This document shows positions 1 to 7,425 of a DNA stretch of 40,634 bases, piece by piece. Both the position numbers and the translations under genes were made by a program. Source of the stretch: a virus. The stretch lies in the IMG/VR virus record IMGVR_UViG_3300045885_000100, positions 1 through 40,634 of that record. One strand, 5' to 3'. Within the stretch, counting starts at the first letter, position 1, and every line of letters begins with the position of its first letter. Under the pieces are notes generated by a model. It did no database searches. It was not told where the DNA came from and saw only the letters and a list, made by a program, of their open reading frames with translations.

Positions 1-45
1 GTATACGTTCGCCCATCGTCCCAGACTTTCGAACCCCCTCCCCCC
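1..45. other. Non-coding left end; half of the putative HNH-terS packaging region
   Basis: No gene is seen between the HNH stop and the left end. Positions 34-50 are a run of C and T. If the ends join, this piece plus 40528-40634 makes a gap of about 150 bases between HNH and terS, where HK97-like phages usually carry the cos site. The first nine bases, GTATACGTT, recur at 407-415. No cos overhang or terminal repeat can be recognised by eye. Confidence 0.4.
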
Positions 46-345
46 TCACCACCTCGCGCCTCGGCGGTTGTTGCAGCGTCCGTGCGCCGCCCGCAGGTTG
101 TCCTCGCCGTCGCCGCCACCTCGAGCTCGAGGTACGACGTGGTCGACCGTGTCGGCGCCAGGTCGATGGCAGTGCCAGCAGATGCCGCCATCACGGGTCA
201 GCACGCGGCGACGTTTCGACACCGTGATGCTCCTGGAGCCGCGCTCCTGCTCGTAGAGCTGCGTGCATCTGGGGCAGTACCGCACAGCTCCGGCGATGAG
301 GTTCCTGCGACAGCGCGGACATGGCCGCTTCGGCGCGCTGGGCAT
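46..345 (-). CDS. HNH endonuclease
   Basis: This 99-residue protein has an N-terminal zinc ribbon (C9-x2-C12 and C24-x2-C27) followed by an HNH domain: C56-x2-C59, the D68-H69 pair in TVDHVVPRARGG, N83 in EDNLRAAH, and H88 near C91-N-N. Phage HNH proteins of this size sit next to the small terminase gene and assist cleavage of DNA by TerL in HK97-like packaging. Here the small terminase gene is at the far right end, so the job is inferred if the ends are joined. The ATG at 345 has no clear ribosome site. The gene is separated from the primase by the repeat-rich region 346-515. A homing nuclease is a less likely alternative. Confidence 0.85.
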   Translation of the reverse strand: MPSAPKRPCPRCRRNLIAGAVRYCPRCTQLYEQERGSRSITVSKRRRVLTRDGGICWHCHRPGADTVDHVVPRARGGGDGEDNLRAAHGRCNNRRGARW

Positions 346-515
346 CAGGGGACGCTCGGGTGGCGCAGGTATGAAACATGACGTACGTACCCCCGTAGGG
401 GGATACGTATACGTTTCATACCTTCACCCCTCACCCGGTCGGCGTACTTCATAGCATTCAGCGCCAAACCCTCCCTTCTCAGTCTTTCCGCACAGTTGGA
501 CGTATGAAACGCGTC
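346..515. promoter_or_regulatory. Repeat and palindrome region between primase and HNH genes
   Basis: This is one of the few long non-coding stretches. The 10-mer GGTATGAAAC at 368-377 is repeated as its exact reverse complement at 413-422. Inside lies a second hairpin, CCCCC(390-394)-GTA-GGGGG(398-402), flanked by TACGTA at 384-389 and 404-409. A third copy of GTATGAAAC is at 502-510. Neither strand shows a T-run after the hairpin, so a simple terminator is unlikely. Location after the replication gene and before the packaging genes fits either an origin with iterons or an operator controlling late genes; both are inferences. Confidence 0.6.
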
Positions 516-2315
516 TCATTTCACACCATCGTCAGACTTCACACCTTCGGCGCCGAGGGAAGCGAGCCAGACCTTGCGACCACGCGTCCCAGGATCCGTC
601 ACGGACTCGGCTAGACCTTCCGACTCGAGGGTACGGAGGTGCGCCTTGACAGTGCGTGAGGTGATCTTGAGGGTGTCGGCGATCTGCTCGGCCGTCTGCG
701 GCGAAGCTGTCAGAAGCTCGATGATGCGCTGACGGGTTTCGTTGCCCCGGTCGACGCGGGCCTGGACCGTGCCGTCGTAGATCCACCGACGGGCATCCGG
801 GCCGACGTCTTCCAGGTGAGCCTTGAAGGGCTCGACGATGGCGTCCTTGCTCTCGGGCTCGACCACGATGTTGCCCTTGCCCTTGAGCGGGGACAGGTAG
901 AGCGAGTTCTCGGCCCAGCCCCAGAACTCCGAGGGGCCGCGCAGCCGCTGCCCACCGGAGGCCAGGTCTGGTCCGGTGGGACCGGCCTTGCGTGAATGAT
1001 GCGCGAGCAGGTTGGCGCAGCCGATCTCGTTGCGGAGCTGATCGAGGCGCCAGAGGACGGGCATGATCTGGTCCGGCTTGCGCTCGTCCTTGAGGTGCAG
1101 CCGGTTGAAGACGTCCCACACGATGAGGTCCGGCCGATAGTCCTGAAACCACGCCATCAGGGGCGCCAGCGCCTCTTCATCGTCGAGGCGGTAGCCAGCC
1201 CGGATCGTCACGTGGAAGGAGTCCGGCAGGGGGACGCCGCGCCCGGCACAGAGCTTGGTCACGCGGTCATAGATGCGCCATTCGTCATCCTCCTCTTCGA
1301 TGAGCACCACGGTGAGCGGGCGAGCGATCGCGAAGTGCTCGAGCCAGGGGCGCCCAAGCGCGCACGCGATGAGTAGATCGAGCGCGGAGTAGCTCTTGCC
1401 GACCTTCGCGCCGGCGCCGATCCAGCCGTTGGCGCGCTCTCGGATCAGGTTCTCGACGAGCCAGGTGGGCTTGCGTGGGGGCACGGTGAACAGCACCGAG
1501 AGCGGGCGTGGCAGCTTGGAGAGACCGAGACGGAGCGCCTCGTCGACGACCGTCATGAGCTCCTGGCGGCTGTGGCCCGCATCGAGCCAGTCGCTGATGT
1601 CGGCGCCGTGCTTGGCCTGGACGGGCGGCAGCCCGGGAAGCCGCACGAGCGTGACGCGCAGGCCGCGGCGCGTGAGGCTGTCGGTGGCCGCGCGCGCGAA
1701 CTTCATCCCCGGCTCGTCGTTGTCCGGGATGAGGAGCACGTCGCGTGCCCCGGCGCGAGCGATCTGCTCGGCGTAGTCGTCACGCCAGCTCTCGGCACCG
1801 GCGGCCGCGGTCGTCGCGGGCAGGCCGAGCGACCACAGCCGGTCGGCGTCCTTCTCGCCCTCGACCAGGTAGACGACGGCCTGCTCGGCGAGCTCGTGCA
1901 GGCGGTACACGACGCGGCGCACCTCGCCGAGGCTCCAGAGCCAGCCCCCGTTGCCGTCGGGACGACGGACGCGAAAGGTCTTCGGCTCGTACCGGACGTT
2001 CTGGTAGAGCAGCCGGCCGTCGACGTCGGTGTAGTCGTAGGTCTGGACGATGCGGCGCGCGGGCTCGGCGTGCGTGTGCGCGCCGTTCTGGCGGCCGTGT
2101 AGGAAGAGATCGGCCATCGTGAGCTGCAGGCCCGCGACGACGTCGCGCGTGCGGCAGCCCTTGAAGCAGCGGAGCAGGATCTTGCCGTCGCGCTCGGTGA
2201 CGGAGAGGGACTGCTCGCGATCCTCGTGCGCCGGGCACAGGGCGACCCAGCCATCGCCGGCGCGACGGCGATCTCGCAGGCGTCCGAGGAAGTCGTCGAA
2301 GGTGATCGGATCAAT
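516..2315 (-). CDS. TOPRIM primase / RepA-like helicase
   Basis: About 599 residues. Counted from the codon at 2315, there is a zinc-binding primase motif (C27-x2-H30, C50-x3-C54), a TOPRIM fold (VEGEKDA at 151-157 and DND at 198-200), a RecA-like ATPase with Walker A GAGAKVGKS (300-308) and Walker B PDLIVWD (395-401), and a C-terminal winged helix (about 525-575). This is the primase plus ring-helicase type that primes and unwinds phage DNA. The start is uncertain: no ATG, GTG or TTG lies in frame between 2471 and the zinc motif. The codon ATT at 2315 directly follows GGAGG and overlaps the stop of the preceding gene; ATC at 2306 is another option. The frame upstream of 2315 encodes arginine-rich text that overlaps another gene and is probably not translated. 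Confidence 0.85.
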   Translation of the reverse strand: MDPITFDDFLGRLRDRRRAGDGWVALCPAHEDREQSLSVTERDGKILLRCFKGCRTRDVVAGLQLTMADLFLHGRQNGAHTHAEPARRIVQTYDYTDVDGRLLYQNVRYEPKTFRVRRPDGNGGWLWSLGEVRRVVYRLHELAEQAVVYLVEGEKDADRLWSLGLPATTAAAGAESWRDDYAEQIARAGARDVLLIPDNDEPGMKFARAATDSLTRRGLRVTLVRLPGLPPVQAKHGADISDWLDAGHSRQELMTVVDEALRLGLSKLPRPLSVLFTVPPRKPTWLVENLIRERANGWIGAGAKVGKSYSALDLLIACALGRPWLEHFAIARPLTVVLIEEEDDEWRIYDRVTKLCAGRGVPLPDSFHVTIRAGYRLDDEEALAPLMAWFQDYRPDLIVWDVFNRLHLKDERKPDQIMPVLWRLDQLRNEIGCANLLAHHSRKAGPTGPDLASGGQRLRGPSEFWGWAENSLYLSPLKGKGNIVVEPESKDAIVEPFKAHLEDVGPDARRWIYDGTVQARVDRGNETRQRIIELLTASPQTAEQIADTLKITSRTVKAHLRTLESEGLAESVTDPGTRGRKVWLASLGAEGVKSDDGVK

Positions 2316-2517
2316 CCTCCGGGACCGCGACCGGCACGCCGACCGAGGAGCAGCAGGCCACGCAGCGCATCCACACCACCGCCGGCACCTCGCGATCGTC
2401 GACGTGGAAGCGCACGGAGGTCGCCACGGGCAGCGGCGTGAGGACGTGGCGCATCTCGAGCGGGATCGCATAGCGCGAGAGCGTCGCCGTCGCGTATGGG
2501 CAGGCGATGGTGCTCAC
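2311..2517 (-). CDS. Small hypothetical protein before primase
   Basis: 68 residues, starting with a GTG that overlaps the preceding stop as GTGA. It contains VVWMRCVACCSS near residues 47-57, so it has a few cysteines but no complete zinc site. It ends VAVPED with the stop at 2311-2313, and its last codons carry the GGAGG that probably serves the primase. I do not recognise a family. Its tight coupling suggests it is translated together with the primase. Confidence 0.6.
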   Translation of the reverse strand: MSTIACPYATATLSRYAIPLEMRHVLTPLPVATSVRFHVDDREVPAVVWMRCVACCSSVGVPVAVPED

Positions 2518-2873
2518 GCCGTCCCTCCCGGCGCGCGAGACGCGGCAAGGGCTTGGAGCCGCGCCTTCCGCGCAACGTCCACGCGGTCAGTCCACTCTGG
2601 CGACGGTCGCCACCCGTGGACGTGGGCGAGCACGAACACCGCCTTCGTCTCCTCATCGTCCAAGAGGTCATGCGTCAGCGCGAGCGCCTCCCTCACCGCG
2701 TCCGGCGCGGGCGGGGTGGGCGGGGTGGCGGCTCTGGCGACGCATTCCCAGCAGCCGTCATCCGCCCCGCATCCGACACCGTGCTCACGGACCGCTGCCG
2801 CCAGCGCCGACTCCAAAGCCGCGACACGCCCGATAAGGCCAGACACCACACGAGCCTCGTCCATGTCCATCAC
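2514..2873 (-). CDS. Hypothetical early protein
   Basis: 119 residues. Starts are GTG 2873 (GTGA overlap with the previous stop) or ATG 2870 (TGATG). The N-terminus is a helix with heptad-like leucines (VVSGLIGRVAALESAL), then a CGADDGCWEC segment and a Pro-rich linker, then a helical C-terminal half. No family recognised. The Cys group could bind metal. It belongs to the coupled early operon. Confidence 0.6.
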   Translation of the reverse strand: MMDMDEARVVSGLIGRVAALESALAAAVREHGVGCGADDGCWECVARAATPPTPPAPDAVREALALTHDLLDDEETKAVFVLAHVHGWRPSPEWTDRVDVARKARLQALAASRAPGGTA

Positions 2874-3388
2874 GCCCCCTCGCGTCCCGAGCGCGCGTCG
2901 GGCGCGGGCGAAGCCTCATCCCATCGGCGCATCAGCTTGAAGTATTCGTGATCCTCGGCGCGCTTTGGGTACGGCTTGAACGTCGCGCACGACCACTCGC
3001 CGGGGATGCACACCCTCGTCCCATCGACATGCTCGATCCAGTGCGCGATGCCGAACCATCCGCCGTATGTGATGCGGCTCGCACGAAGCCGGACCCTTTG
3101 CCCGCAGTGACAGACGCGGAGATCCACTGCCGGAGTAGGAACGGCGTCGGATGGTGATGGATCATGTGCTGGACCCAGTGCATCGCCCGTCGGTGGCAAC
3201 GCGGGCACACCCACCTGGGCAGCGGGCGCAGACGGCGCAGGCCATTTCGTACACGGGCGCTTCTCGCAGCATGAGGTCCACGGACCGCCGATGAACAGCA
3301 CGTAGCAACGGTGTGTCCGACTGGCAGGCTTGTCGACTCCCGGCTGACACCAGCAATCTCGCGAGAGCACATGCTTCCTATCTCCCAT
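2870..3388 (-). CDS. Cys-rich hypothetical early protein
   Basis: 172 residues. The ATG at 3388 directly follows the TAG of the upstream gene and a GGAGG site, so the start is well supported. The N-terminal part is Cys and Trp rich (CWC, CCEKRPC), the middle 55-90 is Pro/Ala rich, and the second half has CHCGQRV and a WIEHVDGTRVCIPGEWSC segment, which looks like one or two small metal-binding folds joined by a linker. Function unknown. Confidence 0.65.
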   Translation of the reverse strand: MGDRKHVLSRDCWCQPGVDKPASRTHRCYVLFIGGPWTSCCEKRPCTKWPAPSAPAAQVGVPALPPTGDALGPAHDPSPSDAVPTPAVDLRVCHCGQRVRLRASRITYGGWFGIAHWIEHVDGTRVCIPGEWSCATFKPYPKRAEDHEYFKLMRRWDEASPAPDARSGREGA

Positions 3389-3838
3389 CTACCCCTCCTC
3401 CCGCCGCGTCGCCGGGGGCGCAGAGAGAAGGCGCTGGCGCAGACGGTTGATCTGAGCCCACACGGGCGAGGTCGAATAGCCGTCCCACGCCGCGACCACG
3501 TCCGTCGCCGCCTCCCGCAGCGCCCCGTCCCGCTCCTGAGTCGCCGGGGGCGCGGGATTGCAGTGCGGGCAGTTGATGGCCGCGCCGTCGGCCCAGATCG
3601 TTCCCGAGCCGGCGCACGCCCAACACGGCGGCTGGGGAAGAGCGTTCATCAGCGCGGCCCGTTGAGACTCGACCTGTTGGCTGAGGAACACGATCAGCCG
3701 GTCGCGATACTCCATGGCTGCATCCCGCTCCCCCCGGACGCGCGTGAGCGCGTCGGCGATGCAGTCACGGCAGGCGTACCAGCGTTCGCGATGCTCACAG
3801 TCCACGATCTCCCGCGCCAGCGCCTCGTCCGGGGTCAT
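3389..3838 (-). CDS. Zinc-finger early protein with DnaJ-type motif
   Basis: 149 residues, ATGA overlap with the upstream gene. C23-x2-C26 lies near the N-terminus, a helix with RVRGERDAAMEYRDRL follows, then CWACAGSGT (C72-x2-C75-x-G-x-G) pairs with C90-x2-C93. The CxxCxGxG form is known from DnaJ zinc centres and many small phage proteins. The C-terminus is helical. Probably a zinc protein that binds nucleic acid or protein; the target is unknown. Confidence 0.65.
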   Translation of the reverse strand: MTPDEALAREIVDCEHRERWYACRDCIADALTRVRGERDAAMEYRDRLIVFLSQQVESQRAALMNALPQPPCWACAGSGTIWADGAAINCPHCNPAPPATQERDGALREAATDVVAAWDGYSTSPVWAQINRLRQRLLSAPPATRREEG

Positions 3839-4059
3839 CGCGTCGCCTTCTTCTTGCGCGGCTTGGCGGTGTTCGCGCTGATGCGTCGCAGCGTGCTCGG
3901 AATCGCGAGGAAGTCCCGGCAGTAGATCGCCGCGTTCAGCCTCTTCAGCTCGTCGCGAATGTCCATCAGCACAGCCAGGTTGACGCGCTCCCACGTCGGG
4001 ACCGTCCCGCCCTCGTCAGCGACCAGCCAGTCGACGTCCTTCTTGCGCCGATCCGCCAT
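3835..4059 (-). CDS. Small hypothetical early protein
   Basis: 74 residues, ATG at 4059 in a TGATG overlap with the rusA-like stop. It starts MADRRKKDVDWLV and ends with a basic tail (TAKPRKKKATR). Mostly helical by composition. No family recognised; the basic ends suggest contact with nucleic acid, which is an inference. Confidence 0.6.
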   Translation of the reverse strand: MADRRKKDVDWLVADEGGTVPTWERVNLAVLMDIRDELKRLNAAIYCRDFLAIPSTLRRISANTAKPRKKKATR

Positions 4060-4520
4060 CAGATCCGCCCCTCCTCGTCGCGTACGAGCTGGCCCTGCTG
4101 CGGCCGCGGCGCGTCGACCACGTGGTCGATGACGATCTCCACGCCCGGCGATGGGCCGTACACCTTGTCGGCGGTGAACTTCACGATCAGCGAGTCGTCG
4201 CGGTAGATCACGCCCTTCAGCGCGTCCTTGATCGCCTTGCCGAGGTTGTCGAGGTCGGGCCGCTTCGTCGGCCACTTCTCGCGCTTCGGGAGCGACTGTG
4301 GCCGCGGCAGGTGGAACACCAGGCGCATCGCGAGCGGGCCGTCGACGGGCGTCGCGGGCTTCTGCGTGAGCACCTGGGCCTGCACGGTGCGCTTCCAGTC
4401 CTTCGCCTGGGGCGGGTCGTACATCTGCACGCGCGTGTGGCCGCCGACCGCGAAGGCACGGGCGCGCGCGCGAGGCTGCGCGACGGGCATGCCGAAGATC
4501 CGCGCGGTGAGGACGTTCAC
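4059..4520 (-). CDS. rusA: RusA-family Holliday junction resolvase
   Basis: 153 residues from GTG 4520, three bases after the upstream stop. The N-terminal strand GMPVAQPRARARA and the segment RPDLDNLGKAIKDALKG are typical of RusA. D89, D91 and the D108-D109 pair correspond by pattern to the acidic metal-binding residues of the family. RusA enzymes cut four-way DNA junctions as dimers, resolving recombination or replication intermediates before packaging. The gene sits in the early operon with the ERF and exonuclease genes, which supports a recombination role. Confidence 0.9.
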   Translation of the reverse strand: MNVLTARIFGMPVAQPRARARAFAVGGHTRVQMYDPPQAKDWKRTVQAQVLTQKPATPVDGPLAMRLVFHLPRPQSLPKREKWPTKRPDLDNLGKAIKDALKGVIYRDDSLIVKFTADKVYGPSPGVEIVIDHVVDAPRPQQGQLVRDEEGRI

Positions 4521-4523
4521 GGG

Positions 4524-4769
4524 CTACCGTCCCTGCTGGCGCACCGTGCGCGCGATCGCGGAGATCGCTTCCTTCAGCGTCTTGCGCTCGGCGCGCTGCT
4601 CCTCGCGGAGCTCCTTGTGCTCGAGCTCCAGGTCCTCGAGCTCGCGGACCTTCGCGGCGAGCTTGCGTCCCGCGTCCTTGACCTCGGCCGCGGACATCGG
4701 CACGAGCGCGGGCTGCTGCTCGTCGACGTCGACGGCGCCGTTGTCCTCGCCCCTCTTCTTCTTCGCCAT
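4524..4769 (-). CDS. Small coiled-coil protein
   Basis: 81 residues from ATG 4769 (TGATG overlap; a GTG one codon upstream is also possible). After a charged start (MAKKKRGEDN), residues about 30-75 are a charged helix rich in Lys, Glu, Leu and Arg (KVRELEDLELEHKELREEQ), a clear coiled coil. No family recognised. It directly precedes rusA. Confidence 0.65.
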   Translation of the reverse strand: MAKKKRGEDNGAVDVDEQQPALVPMSAAEVKDAGRKLAAKVRELEDLELEHKELREEQRAERKTLKEAISAIARTVRQQGR

Positions 4770-4945
4770 CACCGCGTCCTTTCCGCTGGCATGAGCTGCA
4801 CGTCGATGGGCCCAACCGAGAAGCCTTCGCTCTCCAGCGCCAGGCGCACGGCGTGCTCGACGTCCGTGACGGTGTCGTCGAGCGGCACGGTGCCGGCCTC
4901 GTCCACCTCGGCCCGGATGAGAAGTGCGCGCCGCTCGTAGCTCAC
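4769..4945 (-). CDS. Small hypothetical early protein
   Basis: 58 residues. GTG 4945 overlaps the upstream stop as GTGA and the stop overlaps the next ATG as TGATG, which supports it as a real gene. It starts MSYERRALLIRAEVDEAG and reads as an alternating strand-helix-strand protein (VEHAVRLALESEGF). No family recognised. Confidence 0.65.
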   Translation of the reverse strand: MSYERRALLIRAEVDEAGTVPLDDTVTDVEHAVRLALESEGFSVGPIDVQLMPAERTR

Positions 4946-5484
4946 GCCATGGCTCGCGAGCGCAGCCGCTCCAGCGCGCGCAGCGTCGCCGTGGTGTCGG
5001 CGATCTCCTCGTCGATCTTGGTCAGGAGCCAGCGCGTAGCCTCCTCGGAGACCTGTCCGTTCGGAAAGTGACCATTGGTCGCGACCTTTGCCGTGACCAC
5101 GGTCGGATGGTCATCGGGCCTCAGGTTCGTCGTGGAACGCCGCGTGCCGTTGCCACCGAACGACGTGGAGTGCGACCCGCCGCCGTGGCGCTTGCACTTC
5201 TCCGGGTTCACGCGCGAGCAGAGCTTGCAGGACGCAGGATCGGGCTTGTGGGGCTTCGTGGGCATCGGGATCTCCTGAGTGGGTGGTGCGATGGCGGGCG
5301 CAGTGGTGGCCGGAGCGGGCGCGTGGCCGTTGGCGGTCGCCGACGCCGCGTCAGCGATCTTCCTGGCGCGCGGGATCGCCACGGACGGCGCGAGCAGGTG
5401 ATCGGTGATGAGATGGTTCGACAGCGCGCGGAAGTCCGCGCACGGCGTCGCGCAGCCCGGTTCCTGGCACGCCAGCGCGGTCAT
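4942..5484 (-). CDS. Two-part zinc-finger protein with internal start
   Basis: 180 residues from ATG 5484 (ATGA overlap). The N-terminal part has a C2H2-like pattern (CATPCADFRALSNHLITDH), followed by an Ala/Pro linker (residues about 40-73). The second part begins MPTKPHKPDPASCKLC, has CKLC...CKRH, a Gly/Ser/Thr stretch and a helical C-terminus (ATLRALERLRSRAMA). The second part has its own ATG at 5265 with AGGAG at ideal spacing, so a 107-residue product (4942-5265) is likely made as well. The C-terminal part could pair with the full-length form. Function unknown. Confidence 0.65.
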   Translation of the reverse strand: MTALACQEPGCATPCADFRALSNHLITDHLLAPSVAIPRARKIADAASATANGHAPAPATTAPAIAPPTQEIPMPTKPHKPDPASCKLCSRVNPEKCKRHGGGSHSTSFGGNGTRRSTTNLRPDDHPTVVTAKVATNGHFPNGQVSEEATRWLLTKIDEEIADTTATLRALERLRSRAMA

Positions 5485-6176
5485 GTGCGCCGCCGCTTGC
5501 CGAGCTCGCTGGCCGCGAACCGCTGTCGCATCGTGAGCTTCTGTTTCGAAGACGGTGTCGGCTTAGGTGCCGCCGCCTGGCGCACTCCGTTGAGCGCGCC
5601 GTGCTCCCAGCGCGGGTGATCGGGATTCCACTCCTTGTTGAGCTCGGGCCGGAACTTCCGGATCAGCCGCCGTTCCAGGCGCTGGGCCTGCTCCACCGTG
5701 GCGCACGGGTAGATCCGCAGCACGTCCTTCGGTCCGATGTCCGCGAAGTGCTCGTGCATCCCAAAGAGACGACGGAGGCCGCGCCGGCTGAGGCCGACAT
5801 ACCGGCAGGTGCCATCGCGCCACCAGGAGTAGACGAGCAGCCCGGTGAGCTTGGCGATCTGGTCACCACGGAGCTCGATGTGCTCGCGCTCCCAGGTGTA
5901 GAAGTGGCGGCAGCGCTTCAGGCGGCAGCGCGAGAGCGTCGTGATCGGACAGTGACCGGGACGGATGTGGCCTCGCGAAGACCGGAAGGGCTCAGAACTA
6001 AAGGCACTGGATTTCGGAGAATCGGTGGGGCTCAGAACCGGCGGGGCTCCGGTGGATCGGAACCCCGCGCCGATACTGGCGGGGTCGTCATCCCCGTCAG
6101 CGAGGATCAGTTCCCGGCTTACGAGCTTCTCTGGCGCAGTTTCTTTTTCGGCAAGGAAGTCGCGCAGTTCTGTCAC
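5481..6176 (-). CDS. GIY-YIG nuclease-domain protein
   Basis: 231 residues from GTG 6176, which overlaps the integrase stop as GTGA. Residues 1-75 look disordered (Ser/Pro/Gly rich); a Cys/His cluster follows (C76, C84, C89, H91). Residues 113-180 resemble a GIY-YIG domain: LLVYSW for GIY, RYVGLSRRGLRRL for YIG and the catalytic arginine region, H141/H143, E168 and the ending FRPELN, where family members have P-x-x-N. These enzymes cut one DNA strand with metal. The C-terminus is basic. Placement directly after integrase is unusual. It could be a homing-type or a DNA-processing nuclease. Confidence 0.7.
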   Translation of the reverse strand: MTELRDFLAEKETAPEKLVSRELILADGDDDPASIGAGFRSTGAPPVLSPTDSPKSSAFSSEPFRSSRGHIRPGHCPITTLSRCRLKRCRHFYTWEREHIELRGDQIAKLTGLLVYSWWRDGTCRYVGLSRRGLRRLFGMHEHFADIGPKDVLRIYPCATVEQAQRLERRLIRKFRPELNKEWNPDHPRWEHGALNGVRQAAAPKPTPSSKQKLTMRQRFAASELGKRRRT

Positions 6177-7225
6177 GGTGAAGTTCCCTGCTCCCCTGAA
6201 ATGGCCTTGGGACCAGAACCAGGGTCCAGAACCTTTTCTGAACGAGACCGCTTCGAGAGCACGTTCGCGGCGCTGCGCAGCCGCTCCGGGGTGACCTCGG
6301 TGTAGATCGCCGTGGTGGAGATGTCGCGGTGCCCGAGGAACTCCTGCACCTGGCGCAGGTCGGCCTTCTCCCCGTCCTCGTTGCCCTCCAGCATCCGGCT
6401 CGCGCTCGTATGGCGGAACCGATGGGGCGTGACCTTCTCGCCCTTCAGGTTCGCCTCGAGGCCCCAGAGCCGCGCGCGTCGGCGCACCATCTTCGGCGTC
6501 CACCGCGTGCCGCGCCTCCGGGCCAGCAGCGGTGCCACGAGCTCGGCACCGTCCGCGCCTCGGAGGTCCGCGCTCGACAGCATGTAGTCCCGGCAGAGGT
6601 GCCAGAGCTCAGGCGTGAGGGGCAGCACGCGCTCCTTGTTGCCCTTGCCCCGGACGCGCATGACGCCGCTCTGCTCGTTGGCGCCGAGGTCGACGTCGCC
6701 CACGCGGAGATCGCACACTTCGGACACGCGGAGGGCGGCGTGGAAGAGCAGCCCCCGGATCAGGGCGTCGGCGCCCCGGAGCTCGACAGCCTCGATCGCA
6801 TCCTGCGAGGTCCGGGTGAACGGTCGCGGCAGCTTGCGGGGCCGCTTGATCGGCGGCACCTCGGCCATCGGGTGCGCGCCCACGAGCCGCTTGAGCATGC
6901 ACCACTGGGAGAACTCGCTCACCGACGCGCGGCGCCGGTGGAGCGTCGCGGCGGACAGGCCCTTGCCGGCGAGCTTCAAGAAGTAGGACCGCACCAGCTC
7001 CGGGGTGAACGAGATCACGTTGTCGGCAGCCTCGACGTTCGCGAGCCCGCACAGCAGGTTGAGGTCCGTGGTGTACGAGTAGATCGTGCTTGCCGCGAGA
7101 CCGCGCAGTCGGCAGTCCGCCAGGAATTGATCGCGCGCCGTCGAGAGCTTCATGTGTCTCGCCCCCTGCTTCAGGGATGCCTGCTGGTGGGCGGGATCAT
7201 ACGGCGAGCGGCGGGTCGCGAGCAT
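6173..7225 (-). CDS. int: Tyrosine recombinase (phage integrase)
   Basis: 350 residues from ATG 7225 (TGATG overlap); ATG 7153, giving 326 residues, is an equally good start because the SAM-like core-binding domain begins just after it (KLSTARDQFL). Catalytic set in order: R166 (ALRVSEV), beta-hairpin lysines K194/K197 (RGKGNKER), H268-x-x-R271 (TPHRFRH), H299 (FLGHRD) and Y308 (AIYTEV). All active-site residues are present. It resembles the XerC/D branch more than lambda Int in its short N-terminus. It would insert phage DNA into the host chromosome. It lies inside the early operon, not beside the switch region; no attP core or excisionase is evident. Confidence 0.93.
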   Translation of the reverse strand: MLATRRSPYDPAHQQASLKQGARHMKLSTARDQFLADCRLRGLAASTIYSYTTDLNLLCGLANVEAADNVISFTPELVRSYFLKLAGKGLSAATLHRRRASVSEFSQWCMLKRLVGAHPMAEVPPIKRPRKLPRPFTRTSQDAIEAVELRGADALIRGLLFHAALRVSEVCDLRVGDVDLGANEQSGVMRVRGKGNKERVLPLTPELWHLCRDYMLSSADLRGADGAELVAPLLARRRGTRWTPKMVRRRARLWGLEANLKGEKVTPHRFRHTSASRMLEGNEDGEKADLRQVQEFLGHRDISTTAIYTEVTPERLRSAANVLSKRSRSEKVLDPGSGPKAISGEQGTSP

Positions 7226-7425
7226 CAGAGCCAGCCCTCGTTGTGCGGATGCGGCGCGCGGTCGCCCGGGAAGCTGAACGGCTTCTCGCCGGGCGTTCGC
7301 GTATCGCAGTCGACGCAGACGACGCGCCCGCAGCCGCAGCAGCGGTCACAGGTCCTGCAGGCCACGCCCTCGCACCGCTGGCACCGCGCGTCCGGCGTCA
7401 GACCGCAGCACGGGCAGACGCTCAT
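7225..7425 (-). CDS. Very Cys-rich zinc protein
   Basis: 66 residues from ATG 7425 (ATGA). Twelve cysteines fall within residues 4-40, as CPCCG, CQRC, CRTC, CCGCG and CVDC, followed by a Pro/Gly tail. The spacing allows two interleaved zinc sites of the kind seen in double zinc ribbons or RING/B-box-like folds. No named family can be assigned. It lies directly upstream of, and overlaps, the integrase gene. Confidence 0.7.
   Translation of the reverse strand: MSVCPCCGLTPDARCQRCEGVACRTCDRCCGCGRVVCVDCDTRTPGEKPFSFPGDRAPHPHNEGWL

Noticed and set aside
368-422. Rho-independent terminator after the primase
   Set aside because: The palindrome is not followed by a T-run on either strand and its outer arms are far apart; an operator or origin fits better.
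2514-2951. Plus-strand open frames near 2.5-2.95 kb
   Set aside because: They overlap the better supported minus-strand chain with coupled starts and stops, and are Arg/Pro-rich shadows.
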